This document shows positions 13,401 to 29,900 of a stretch of DNA of 64,000 bases, one piece after another (the stretch's first letter is position 1; the number at the start of each line of letters is the position of its first letter). The stretch is taken from positions 12,390,427-12,454,426 of the forward strand of contig OX439136.1 in the NCBI GenBank assembly GCA_949318235.1, given 5' to 3'. Made by a program: the position numbers and the translations under genes. The DNA is from Ecdyonurus torrentis (lineage: Eukaryota > Arthropoda > Insecta > Ephemeroptera > Heptageniidae). Below the pieces are notes generated by a model. It searched no databases, had not been told where the DNA came from, and saw only the letters and a program-made list of their open reading frames with translations.

Positions 13401-14800
13401 AAGTATTTCATCCTGTGTTGTCTATCATATATTGTGGAAAAATAATTAATTAGGAATTAAAACTCATTTTCCTTTAAATATATTATCAAGGGAAGCAGTA
13501 AGGAAACTAACCCGATGAAGTCCGTAGCTAGGTGACAGCCTAGATGGCACAGTTAACATAAATATGTTGATTTTTGCGTCCCCCATATTGTTGTATCTAT
13601 TTTAATTAAAGATTCCCGCGTCATATAATTTTCAATATAACGTGCTTTAACTTTGATCTATTATTACTTTTCTTTGATTTGCATAAATATGTACCTATAT
13701 TGATTAAAACAAAAAATATTTATATGAGAGTTATTGCCCTTGTCACATGCTTTATGTATATAGGCCTGGGTTAAAACTTATTTTCATTCTCTCCCTGTCA
13801 GCTTAATGCTTGCCATCAAACATGTTGATGTTTTTTTCTATCAAATATACTTGTATTTATCGCAAGCATGGTGTCAGGAAGGAAAAAAAAAATATATATA
13901 TATAGGCCCTATAATAATCATAGGGGTAAGAAATATGTGAGAATGATATTAAAGCTAATGTGTTTATTTGTTTAAATTTCAGACCGGTGTTGAGTGAGGA
14001 GGCAATCAAGGAAGCCTTCACCAATGCAGGCTTCGCTGTCAAAGCCTTCAAGTTCTTCCCGTAAGTAGTGAAATTAGTTTGTAATCTACTGTAAAAATAA
14101 ATTTAAAAAAAGGAAATTGTACTCTTGATAAATTATCAAGAGGGGGGTCCGTTTAAACTTGACATGAATTTTTCTCATAAAATTAATATAGCCAAATAAA
14201 AATCAAACTTAATGTTGTCACTCATTACTCATTAATAAAGAAACAACTGTTTCTTGTAATTTGTCGCATCAGCTCCCCTTTCTACATATGCGGATGCGCA
14301 GTATGCTTAAACAGAAGCAGGTGTGACCCAAAAAAAATATATATAACTTTTAAGTCAGCCTCAAAACATTATCTTCTTTATTAGTCAAATTAAGATAATA
14401 TATTTTACCATTTGGGATCAAGTAGTTATTTTTCTCTTAGAAATACTATTGAAAATTTAGCACATCTTTATGAATGGTAAAAATATTTATTATGCATAAT
14501 TGTGATGGTTTATTTTCCTTAATATATCTCATATATAATTCTAATATATATTTTCTGTTTGTGTTTTTACAGGAAAGACCGTAAGATGGCTCTCATTCAG
14601 ATGCAGTCCATTGAAGATGCAGTTATGGCCCTCATTGTAAGCACATTTATAACCTCACTTTAAAGAAATTTCTAATCAAATAAAATTCAGGTTTTTAATA
14701 GTTTTAATGGTAATATGTTTACTTACGTTAGTTGAATGTTATAGATTATATATATTATTGGGTATTGCTTATCCTTGTCAAGTCTTAGTCACATTACCTA

Positions 14801-14831
<31 letters not shown>

Positions 14832-14921
14832 CTTATCTTATTTATGTTTCAGAAAATGCACAACTATCAACTGAGCGACTCCAACCACTTACGCGTCTCT
14901 TTCTCCAAATCAACCATCTAA
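1..14921 (+). CDS. PTBP1/heph: Polypyrimidine tract-binding protein (PTBP/hephaestus), 3' part, 10 exons
   Basis: RNA-binding splicing regulator of the PTB family, nuclear, recognising CU-rich RNA. The window holds the C-terminal 298 codons; RRM1 and RRM2 lie upstream. Exons: 1-88, 2512-2598, 4949-4975, 7872-8011, 10099-10132, 12248-12340, 13182-13398, 13983-14060, 14573-14636, 14853-14921. All have GT/AG borders and the phases join without a break. The first exon encodes [21 protein letters not shown], the family's post-RRM2 linker. RRM3 runs from [10 protein letters not shown] (RNP2) through KDSALVQM (RNP1) to VQLPKEGQ. The inter-domain segment [21 protein letters not shown] follows. RRM4 has LHLSNIP (RNP2) and RKMALIQM (RNP1), ending at the family's characteristic SFSKSTI and TAA. 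Introns carry several MITEs and long T tracts. Assignment is secure; which paralogue name applies cannot be told from one window. Confidence 0.96.
2512..2598 (+). CDS. PTBP linker exon (87 nt)
   Basis: The acceptor is TTAG at 2508-2511 and the donor GGAG|GTATAT. It joins in phase (split Gly) and reads [30 protein letters not shown]. This is a low-complexity Ala/Gly/Pro/Ser linker between RRM2 and RRM3, a variable region in PTB proteins. At 87 nt, skipping would keep frame. It is markedly richer in G and C than its surroundings, which supports coding status. Confidence 0.82.
2857..3190. mobile_element. TTAA-flanked MITE, piggyBac-like
   Basis: TTAA at 2857-2860 is followed by GGGGCCGATC, and GATCGGCCTC is followed by TTAA at 3187-3190. 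So 10-bp terminal inverted repeats (one mismatch) are bordered by the TTAA duplication typical of piggyBac elements. The interior is AT-rich with a poly-T run and no transposase. Confidence 0.62.
4326..4490. mobile_element. MITE family C, copy 1 (165 bp foldback)
   Basis: ATATTGACTAGTAAAGGAAC at the left is mirrored by GTTCCTTTATCAGTCAATAT at the right. The inner arms CACATCCGCTT and AAGCGGATGTG pair around CGCATGCGCAGT. A related copy lies at 14224-14390. Open frames on both strands here are by-products of the palindrome. Confidence 0.8.
4949..4975 (+). CDS. PTBP 27-nt microexon
   Basis: It sits between GTTGTTGCAG and GTAAGG. With the preceding split codon it reads DYISKGRIC and leaves one base, so inclusion adds exactly nine residues and changes no downstream frame. 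The GRI tripeptide resembles the GRIAIPG piece just before RRM3 in vertebrate PTBP1. No expression evidence is available; the call rests on splice sites, phase and the GRI motif. Confidence 0.68.
5197..5272. repeat. Short inverted repeat
   Basis: TTGTAACTTTGCGCAG is mirrored by CTGCGCAAAGTTATAAC about 40 bases later. It abuts a 37-base T tract (5163-5199), suggesting an eroded mobile element end. Confidence 0.5.
6032..6062 (+). promoter_or_regulatory. Candidate recursive splice (ratchet) site in PTBP intron
   Basis: A long pyrimidine tract (about 6032-6054) ends in CCAG directly followed by GTAAGT, so an acceptor abuts a perfect donor at 6056/6057. This is the consensus of zero-length recursive splice sites known from Drosophila long introns. 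It splits the 2.9-kb intron 4976-7871 in two. A second donor-like CAG|GTGCTT at 6082/6083 would define a 26-nt RS-exon-like cassette instead. Confidence 0.5.
7370..7433 (+). repeat. Long poly-A tract
   Basis: About 64 consecutive A residues. Other tracts of about 40 or more identical bases: T at 3516-3559, 7131-7173, 26884-26929, 38259-38308 and 63732-63788. Poly-G runs of about 15-18 lie at 7737-7754 and 33288-33302. Confidence 0.95.
7531..7704. repeat. Imperfect foldback in PTBP intron
   Basis: The left arm TGACTTAATTTTCAAAAGTT and ATTATTTACTCCT pairs with AGGAGTAAATAATTTTTGAA and TTTTGACTAAAAAGTCA. AT-rich and eroded, immediately upstream of the RRM3 exon. Confidence 0.5.
7872..8011 (+). 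CDS. PTBP exon: linker end and RRM3 start
   Basis: The acceptor is TTACAG at 7866-7871 and the donor GAAGAG|GTACGT. It reads [20 protein letters not shown], then a Gly-rich linker, and enters RRM3 with [13 protein letters not shown] (RNP2). It ends on a complete codon, so the next exon starts in phase 0, as in vertebrate PTBP genes. Confidence 0.92.
8159..8400. repeat. Foldback / MITE in PTBP intron
   Basis: Imperfect inverted repeat. The left arm contains GATTATGAGATGAACTG, CACATGATGCC, GTAGCCCCGTAAAC and GAGATATGCAACCCG. The right arm contains their reverse complements, ending near TTCTCATTATCTATAA. It shares the ATGCAACCCGC and GTAGC words with the repeats at 12366-12891 and 60631-60910, so it may belong to the same broad family. 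Confidence 0.7.
8880..9030. repeat. Inverted-repeat element with perfect 42-bp palindromic centre
   Basis: The centre 8933-8974 is a perfect palindrome around GTCGAC (8951-8956). Weaker arms of A/T runs extend to GCAGCTGTCTTATTTTATTT on the left and AATAAAACGGCTTCGCGG on the right. It lies in the intron just upstream of the 34-nt PTBP exon. MITE-like; no target duplication identified. Confidence 0.7.
10099..10132 (+). CDS. PTBP 34-nt regulated-type exon in RRM3
   Basis: It lies between TACTGTAG and GTACGT and reads [12 protein letters not shown], with one base of a split Gly. This matches RVTPQSLFILFG of vertebrate PTBP1. The length of 34 nt is identical to PTBP1 exon 11 and PTBP2 exon 10, whose skipping gives nonsense-mediated decay. 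Here skipping would join GAG to GCGTGTATGGTGACGTGCTGA, a stop at 12266-12268 with four exon junctions still downstream. Confidence 0.93.
11777..12024. mobile_element. MITE with about 30-bp terminal inverted repeats
   Basis: The left end GAGGGCATTGTCCTGAAGC continues to ATAGATATGC. It is mirrored by GCATATCTATCGATTCAG and GGCAATGCCCTC at the right end. The interior is AT-rich and non-coding. It lies in the PTBP intron between the 34-nt and 93-nt exons. Superfamily not assigned. Confidence 0.72.
12248..12340 (+). CDS. PTBP RRM3 exon (93 nt)
   Basis: The acceptor is TTACAG and the donor CTAG|GTAAAT. It reads [30 protein letters not shown], containing the RRM3 RNP1 strand (KDSALVQM). It matches the vertebrate [25 protein letters not shown] segment closely. 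Confidence 0.95.
12366..12891 (-). repeat. Dispersed repeat (family F) copy, interrupted by a nested 33-bp-type element
   Basis: Aligns by eye with the reverse complement of 60631-60910. Shared words include TTTTTGC.TGTTTCTG, ATAGTCAC, GCATACTTTACAG, ACATTCTGGTAAA, AAAAGCACAT and TGTGGTCTATGGCTT. Between GCACAT (12660s) and ACATGTTG (12860s) a 190-bp insertion interrupts the homology. The open frame on the minus strand here is only this repeat. Confidence 0.72.
12666..12861 (+). mobile_element. Nested insertion related to the CG-rich 33-bp repeat units
   Basis: Interrupts a family F repeat and is bordered by ACAT on both sides. It begins GGGCCACACGGCATTTCGG, comparable with GGGCTACGCGGCAATTTGG at 47597. 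It contains units starting GGCACATGTGCAA and GGCACACCTGTGC, then units in reverse orientation. It is older and more degenerate than the copies at 47.6 and 48.9 kb. Confidence 0.6.
13182..13398 (+). CDS. PTBP exon: RRM3 end, inter-RRM linker, RRM4 start
   Basis: The acceptor is TTTGCCAG and the donor ATTCC|GTAAGT. It reads [20 protein letters not shown], then [37 protein letters not shown] and [14 protein letters not shown]. The [18 protein letters not shown] string is near-invariant in PTB proteins; LHLSNI is RNP2 of RRM4. Confidence 0.97.
13983..14060 (+). CDS. PTBP RRM4 exon (78 nt)
   Basis: The acceptor is ATTTCAG and the donor TTCCC|GTAAGT. It reads [20 protein letters not shown] and then AFKFFP. 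Borders and phase agree with flanking exons. The sequence continues RRM4 helix 1 and strand 2. Confidence 0.95.
14224..14390. mobile_element. MITE family C, copy 2
   Basis: ATTAATAAAGAAACAACTG and CTTCTTTATTAGTCAAAT form the ends. The interior shares the CCCCTTTCTAC.TATGCG.ATGCGCAGTA and AAGTCAGCCTC words with 4326-4490, but is more diverged. It lies in the PTBP intron before the 64-nt exon. Confidence 0.7.
14573..14636 (+). CDS. PTBP RRM4 exon (64 nt)
   Basis: The acceptor is TTTTTACAG and the donor CTCATT|GTAAGC. It reads [21 protein letters not shown], containing RNP1 of RRM4 (RKMALIQM), almost identical to vertebrate [20 protein letters not shown]. Confidence 0.96.
14853..14921 (+). CDS. 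PTBP terminal coding exon with stop
   Basis: The acceptor is TATGTTTCAG. It reads [22 protein letters not shown] then TAA (14919-14921). The C-terminus [11 protein letters not shown] is the family's invariant end, so the stop codon is certain. Confidence 0.97.
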   Translation, partial: KMHNYQLSDSNHLRVSFSKSTI

Positions 14922-22139
<7,218 letters not shown>

Positions 22140-22154
22140 AAATAAAAGAACAGG

Positions 22155-22197
<43 letters not shown>

Positions 22198-22350
22198 AGT
22201 CTTACCGTAATGTGTTGTCTTATAGCTCTGTGGAAAATCTCACTAGCACAAATAGAAATAAAAGAAATCACATTGGATAAGCTATACATAGGACATACTT
22301 CATTATAGTAAGACCCTTGATGATTTTTTTTCCTATCCTTTTCTTTTAAA
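22140..22350. mobile_element. Penelope-derived short foldback element
   Basis: GCAAGAGTCTTACC and the CTCACTAGCACAAAT word pair with ATAGTAAGACCCTTG followed by CCTATCCTTTTCTTT. These are the terminal words of the Penelope-like copies at 40.3 and 44.2 kb. A 42-base poly-A sits at its left side. Confidence 0.65.
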
Positions 22351-22741
22351 TTATCTCTATATCATGATTAATGAAGAATAGATATAGGAAACATGCAGCT
22401 TAGAAAAATTAGGGAAATTGAGTTATAAGTTGTAGCTGAGAGGGACCCTTGCTCTCACTCAAGGTTACCTGTTAAATTTAAATTTCAACTCTTTTCCCAA
22501 TTTTATTAACATGCTTTTTATCTGATCTTTATTTATAAATTATGTCGCACAGTCAATTTTTTCCTTAACCTATTATTATAATTTATACTGTATGATCAGG
22601 AATACAATATTTTAGTCATATTTTTTAAGGTTTTATAATTTACCAGCAGCTAGAGAACAAAAACTCTTGATATAGACAAACATATATTAGTTACTATAAG
22701 AAGAAGAAGATGCTTTACAAATTTTACTGCATATTTATTTA

Positions 22742-22945
22742 GGATCAATAATAAAGAAAAGGATAGAATTACCAGCACGGGTCTTACTACAGTTCTATGG
22801 AGAGGTCAAAATCTTGGGTAGCACAGGTTTTAGTAAAAAAAAAAAAAAGTTATTTTATAACTGAGAGCTTTTGTCATATATAATGACATTATCAATCAAA
22901 TAATAGATTTTACGTGAGCACATCACTGAGCAGTGTCTTGTCTTG
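22742..22945 (-). mobile_element. Penelope-like element 3' fragment
   Basis: Colinear with 40286-40490. Shared words are ATAAAGAAAAGGATAGAA, CCAGCAAGGGCCTTACnACAG (here degenerate), TTCTATGGAGAGGTC, GAGAGCTTTnGTCATAT, AATGACATTATCAATCAAA and GAGCACATCACTGAGCAGTG, then TCTTGTCTTG. No coding part is included. Confidence 0.8.
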
Positions 22946-23323
22946 AATTAAAGTTAAATTAAGTTGATACCTACTTGTGTCTTGCAATACTCAAACCAAA
23001 GGTGTTGTGATTTGATAAAAATAAGTAGGGTTGTTTTTATGATAGCTGATAGTATAATATGGTAAGAAATTTATTGATCAGAAGATTTCATAATTAATAT
23101 TAATACAGATATTGTCATATAGAGAAAAAAAACATATATAGGATATCCTATACAAATATGCATAAAAGAGCACCAACATCAGCTTAGAGTATGAGTGTTG
23201 TAAAACTAAAAATTTTGGTTAGGATTTTTACCCTCACTTTGTCTCTTAATAACGTTCAAACAAATCCAATATTTTTGGATATACGACATTTCGATGGTGT
23301 TGTTTGTCACGGTAAGCAAAATG

Positions 23324-23435
23324 TGTATCTCGTTTTTTGTCACGCAAAGCAATATGTGTAAGTCAAGCGCCATCTACATATTGTTTGGAAACAACTTACA
23401 CATTTTGCTTCGCATGACAGAAAACTAGATACACA
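23324..23435. repeat. Inverted repeat, about 110 bp
   Basis: TCTCGTTTTTTGTCACGC with GCAATATGTGTAAGT is mirrored by ACTTACACATTTTGC and GCATGACAGAAAACTAGA. The spacer holds CAAGCGCCATCTAC. Likely a small MITE remnant between PTBP and DCAF15. Confidence 0.6.
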
Positions 23436-24600
23436 TTGTTATATAATAACTTATGATAATGCTCACAGATTACGCAACGTGTTCTTGTCAGTTAAAAATG
23501 TTAACAAATATCTTTAAGAGTTGACATCATAGTATACTTATTTAGAAATATGTTTTGTTAAATTAAACAACATTGCTAATTACTTGAGGACTCAATTTTT
23601 TTTTAACATTTTTGGTTTATAACTTATAACAATAAGTATTGATTTAGTTTGAAAACAAGAGCTAGAATATCATATATAATATCAAATACTTTGATATATT
23701 TATCGCTAATTAATTTTCCTTGCAAATATATAATTTCTTATAAATAAAAAAAATAGTAATATATTTTACCTGCAGATTGGGTAATTTAGAGATAGAAAGA
23801 CAAAATATTTACATTTATCCATTTAATAAAAATATTCCAAAAAATTATAATAATTCCTTCCAAATAAAAGGGCTTATAATTGTTTCAATAATAAATAAGT
23901 GGGGATGTTCTTAGCTACTCTTTATTATTATTAGTATATTTTTTTTAGCTCTCTCATGTGCTAATTTTAGAAGGAAACTTTTTATAGGTGATCTGACACA
24001 CTAACTGGAATAAATAAGCAGAATATTTAAAACACAAGAGGTATCGATGTGATATACAAATAAGAATATTAGTATAGAATCTGTACCAGAATAAATCATA
24101 TAATATTATATTAAATTTAAAGATATATATAAACGAAGAACTGTCGCTGCATATGATTATAAAGCTGCACTGCGTCATCTCTCCTGAATTCTAGATTGAA
24201 CGTTATCATCTTGCTGGTGTATAAGTTGTAAAGAGATTATGGTAATAATTAGAGAGCGCATAAAAAAATCTTGATACTATATTGGGGTTTTACTAAAAAT
24301 GTACATGAATCACACGATTTCAAGCCTATGTACAAAATTTAAAAAAACATTAACTATATTTTTTTAATATTAATCAAAACTGATCGATCTAAAAAAAATT
24401 TCATTCCAGAAAAATTTCCATTATATTATAGCCAGCTATAAATTATAGCTGATAATAATTAAAATTAATTTTTTTTAAATAAAATTATTTTTAATAAATG
24501 ATGAGAAGGGGGTTTTGGAACTATATATATATATAGTTTTTTTTTCTACGTACGTGCTGTACCTGAATTATGCAACTATACAAGTACAAGTGTATTAATA
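23436..24600. other. Intergenic AT-rich DNA between PTBP and DCAF15
   Basis: No coding, RNA-gene or clear mobile-element signal was seen. The stretch leads into the DCAF15 5' region, where sequence complexity rises from about 24.6 kb. Confidence 0.6.
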
Positions 24601-24639
24601 TTTTGCTATATAAAACGATAATATACGATACGGGTGAGA

Positions 24640-24891
24640 TGATGTATTTTATTTCAGCTATAAACTCAGAGCGCAAACTTTTTGCGGACTACTAACTTAT
24701 ATGTTATTGTATAGTAGTATTTGTTCCGTTTCTTGTTCAAAGTAATTACGATAATAATTAAAATTACAAAACGTAGAGGATCTCCCAATGGAAAAGAAGC
24801 GAAAGGGGAGTAAAAATAAAACACTCAAAATTCAGCCACCTAATTCAAGACAAATGAGCATCGAAATCCGCAACTTAAATTTACAAGAAAA
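24640..24891 (+). promoter_or_regulatory. Probable DCAF15 5' region with overlapping upstream ORF
   Basis: The segment before the DCAF15 start is less repetitive than its surroundings. An upstream ATG at 24788 opens a 69-codon lysine-rich frame (MEKKRKGSKNKT...) that overlaps the DCAF15 start out of frame and stops at 24997. Its context is weak (C at -3), whereas the DCAF15 ATG has A at -3 and G at +4. The transcription start is not visible. Confidence 0.45.
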
Positions 24892-25020
24892 ATGGCAGCG
24901 TCCGAAGATCTTGGTGATACGGATCTCGCTGCAAATCGATGCCATAACGTTAAAGAATGTGATAAGGCTCCAATTAATAAAAATAAAAATGGTTTAATTC
25001 ATGGATTAATGAATAGAGAG
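24892..25020 (+). CDS. DCAF15 exon 1 (start)
   Basis: ATG in context AAAATGG; reads MAASEDLGDTDLAANRCHNV and on to NGLIHGLMNRE, donor GAG|GTAAGT. It is poorly conserved, as expected for the DCAF15 N-terminus. Its phase-0 junction to LFGSFSRQPR (human LFRKLPPRV) supports it. Confidence 0.85.
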
Positions 25021-26694
25021 GTAAGTGAAACCTAATTTTTGAATATAATGTGTTTATTTTGTGTTCAAAGTCAGCGATTGTGCAGCTGTCAAAGTAATCG
25101 CTTTTAGAAATGTTTACATCGTAGGAAAAAAAAATCTGCCGGCTTGTGATGTAATTCTCATGTAATTCATTACGTGAGAATATACATCATGCAATTACCA
25201 ATGTATTTTAATTATTATAAACAATAATCCTAATCAAAACAATGAACAATTCATCTACATTCATATGATATCTGTGTTGTGATTTGTGACGCACGCAGTG
25301 GCGTAGATGCATACATTTTAAGTGTGATGCATGAATTAAATGCATCATGCATAATTAAAAATTTGTCGTTTTTATTCACTCGTACATATTCACTGATAAG
25401 AAAACATGCAACAACGTTTTATAAAGATTCTAAATGTTGAATTTATCAGTAGTGTTTTGTGTTTTTATTGATAATATGCAATGAAAACTTTTATTACATA
25501 CCCATCAAGATGGTATGCATACGTATGTATTTTTTAACAAAATAATCTGTATACATTTCAGTTATTTGGTTCATTTTCAAGACAACCTCGTGCTTCAGCT
25601 GTAAGACCACCAATTTTGAAACCTAATGTGCCAAAATCTTGTTTTACCTTCAGACTTCAGGATCTCATTCCAAAATCTGCACTTCTTAAAGGGTAAGAAA
25701 AAGGTGTTTGTTAATAACTTTAATTTGTCATATACGTCGTGTGTAGCAGAATTTTTACATCAAATTATATCTATATTTTATTTATTTATGAAATTTCATC
25801 ATAATTTTAATGGAAGTCAATTAGTGACACACATGGGGAAACAAAAGTGACTGCTATGGAAGGTATGTACTTGCATGATAAAAATTTGATAACAAATGTA
25901 TTTGTTATCTACATACAAAAGTTTATACATAATATGTTTCCTACACTTATTTTTATTCATAGTTTTGTATTTTAGCTAATAATATTTGAATATAAAAATA
26001 TTGTATGGCATAGTATACGATATACATATATGGTCCAGCCAGATCCAGTTTTTGGCAGGTCCCAATCATAGAATACTTGCAAAAGTAGGTTTAATAAAAA
26101 AAATAAACAAACTGACAGCTCAACAATACTAATGTTACAACCCTCAATAAAAATCCTATCAAATATATGCTTATGTTGTTACATTGTGTAGAAATGCATT
26201 ATTCGGTAAGTGCGTGTCGTGCGGTACGGCGCGCACAAGAGAGTCTTGTCTTGGCCAAGGCAAGATCCTCTACCACAACATTATACTCCGTTTACCTATA
26301 TAGTGAATAAATAGTTAAATAGACAACCTACATTTATCATTAATTATCCACCACCATGCATCCACTACTACAATCGTGACTACAGAGACTGATCGTCACA
26401 TTAGATATTCACGTGACTTAGGCTTTGTCACACTAACAAAGTGCTAGCAGATGACTTTGTGTTTCTATATACATTTAACATGCTTCCTCGTGGGACAATG
26501 AAGCTCCCAGAAATAATTCTAACTCAAGTTATAGCTACTTCATTGCCCCATAAGGAAGCATGTGAAATTGGTGAGACAGGAACACAAAGTCGTCTGGTAG
26601 CATTTGTTAGTATTGTTGAGCTATGAGTTTGTTTATTTTCTCTCTAACCTACTTTTGCAAGTCTTCTATTGTTGGCAGATGTGTAAATGAAACT

Positions 26695-26727
<33 letters not shown>

Positions 26728-26880
26728 GTTATCTCCTCCACCAATAAAGTCAGATACACTCGAAACTTGACAATTTGGGTACTTCGGTTATTAGATTGGA
26801 CTCAATGGTATGGTGGCATCTAAAATGCTCTGAATTCAAAGTGCCAATAATGGAATATAAACTTTTAACGTTTAAGAATT

Positions 26881-26933
<53 letters not shown>

Positions 26934-29900
26934 GATAAATTTTGTGAAACAGGACGACCTATGCTCACCTTATTATTTTTCCCACATAACCAATGGTCAA
27001 AGCGATGTAAAATTTGGTACACATGCTATTGAAGTCAATACAAATTTAAACTGAAACAGGAAAAGTAAATGGGTTATCATAGGAATTTAATTTTTAAAGT
27101 GTAGATCATTCATTTTAAGTAAAGCTTGTAAAGTGTAGTTCACTTTGACGGGTAAGCATTCTTGCTTGTGCTAACGTAATGTCATAATATAAGTGTTTTG
27201 ATTCTGATATTGTGTTTTGGAAATATGTATATTATAAATACATTGAGTTATGTTAGAAAGTTGGGAGGCAAAAAACATTAATTTTCTTGTTTTTATTATT
27301 GAATATGTAATTAGAAAATTTCAAATATGAGAATAATTGTAAAAGTACTATCAGAAGTGTAATACAAAGGAGGAAAAGTAAATATAATAAATTATTTCTA
27401 CCTGCACCCAGGACACCAGCATATGTATACCGTGAATAATTGCTATAAAAAGCTCAGTTAACCCAAAAATTTACAACAAGTCCAAACCATAATTAGTGAG
27501 TAAAGAGCGAGATGGGCATTTCACCTAATGAATTTCATTAACTGTAACGATTATATTGATTAGAATGGTATATTTATTATCACATATAAAATGTCATTGT
27601 TCTTGTAAAAAATATTTTGATAACATTTTACTTTTCAGGTACATATTCCGTATTGCTATCTCATATCTAACTTTTTTTTTTAATGCAACTATGAGCTTCT
27701 TGAAAAGACAAGATAAGATTCAAGGTCGCATAAAAAAAAAGGGGCAAAGATATTACGTATTAAACCGGAACACTTGTCATGGATCATTGATTCCTGTGAC
27801 ATGTTATTTTGTTGTTTACTGTGTACTTGAGCAGTACTGTTAAGTTACCTTTGGAAAGTAACATTTTGTCATGTGTTTTAATAATATATATTTATTGATA
27901 TATTTTCAGGCACATAGTGTTGGGTTTCTCTCGCTGTGGTCAGTTCTTACTAACATACACATGTGGTAGTTTTGAAGCTCTGCTTGGCTTCAATAATCGC
28001 TATGTGTTACACTGGTGGGCTTGCCTTCCCCGAGGCAAAGCTCGTAGAGTGGCAGAGGTGACATTGTTTAAGGACCAAGGAGTAGAAGAGAACTTATATC
28101 TAGCACTATGTCAGTGGCCAAATGATAATACCAAGATGCTTATCTATGGAGTTAGGTAAATATACATGCAGTTTCATTCTATGTTTTGTACCTATTAGAA
28201 GATACTTGACTGAAACAATCAAATCATATTTATTGCTTGTTAAATATATTACTTTATTCATAGTAACTCTGTTACATTGTCTTTAGATTCAAATTTTAAC
28301 TACACTCTGAAATACTGTGTGTGAATAGTAATGTGTTTTCTTGTGTACTGGTATTTTTATTGTAAGCCCTAGTATTTGTTATCAATAAAAATATATGTTT
28401 ACCAGTGAGCCTCACTTCACAACTACAATGACAACTCAGGCTCAGCCATTCTACCTAACTGTGACGATGGTTCCTTCTCTTCACAATTGCCAAGACTGCC
28501 AGAGAGTTGCTGCTACGTTTGAGGTGGAAGGTGTGTATACATTCATTTATTCATTCATTTTATTATTTATTTGTTAGACTGCTCAATTTTGTATATTGCG
28601 CCCAAAGAACGAACTTGCATTTGGCTAAAATCATGGCTGCGCGCTCATCCCCCATAAGATTAACATGTAAAATAACATGTACAGTACTGCAAGTATGCCC
28701 TTTGTTGTACTGGACACAAATGCATGCCTTTTGAAAGATGACCTTGAAATACAAGTACGCCCTTTGTGCACAGCGAGGGCGATATATACATGTTGCTGTG
28801 CCAGAAAATTTATGTCATGCCCCATCTATAAATTGGAGTATTTTGTACTTCATTAATTTCCAATTTTACATGTTCTAATCTTTCTACTCACTTTGGGTCT
28901 ATAAAATTTTTTTTATGTCCTGTATTACTGTGTTTTATTATTAATAATTACTGCGTGTGTAGAATTAAGGAAAATAAGCCATTGTGGTTAGGTATGATAA
29001 ATTTGAAAGAAAAGGATAGGAAAAACCAGCAAGCGCCTTACCATAGTGAAGAGAGTCCCATAGTTCTGAGAAAATCTTGCTAGCACAGATATAAAAAACT
29101 AGCACATTGGAAATATTTCGGCAATAAACTCCAAGAGAGATGGAGTATGTAATGAATTCATCAGTCCTTACAGACTCGGAGAGAAACTTCATTCATAGTT
29201 TTTCTCTGAGTCTGTAAGAACTGATGAAGGCATAACACACTCCACCTCTCTTGGAGTTTTTTGCCAAAATATTTCCTTTTTTTTTTTTTTTTTTTTTTTT
29301 TTATCTGTGCTAGCAAGATTTTTACCAAACTATGGGACTTTCTTAAATTGCTGCTTGTGTAGAATGAAATTATCAACAATTATTGTTATTCAAAAACAAT
29401 TTAAAAGACTGCAAACTATTTTATTGAGCTCAAGGCCATTAGACAGACAAAAACTGTTTTTGCAGCTATGCCTGGTAAATCAGATACAGATGTTACTGCA
29501 TTACCAAAAGAAAAAATAGGGAAACCAACAAGTGCCTTGCCATAATGAAGTCTAGCTAGTTGAAGATCTTGCTGGCTAAGTTAGCACAAATATTTACATT
29601 GATTAAAACTTTTTCAGGGCTATGGCCCTCTTCTTCAATTTCTTTAAGTGTAATCCTTTACACGACAAGCAACTGAAGAAGAAGGCTGGCTGGCATCCTT
29701 GAATGTCTTAATCAATGTAAATATTTGTGTTAACTGTGCCCTCTAGTTCTTTGCCTAGAACTAACTATAACTATAAACTATAACTTGTAAATTTCCTTAT
29801 TCTTCCTTTCATAATATATTCATACTGAAATGGCTTTTATTCCCTAACCATGACTGAATTTTAAAGGAATAGAACACATAGAACAAAAAATATGCCTAGT

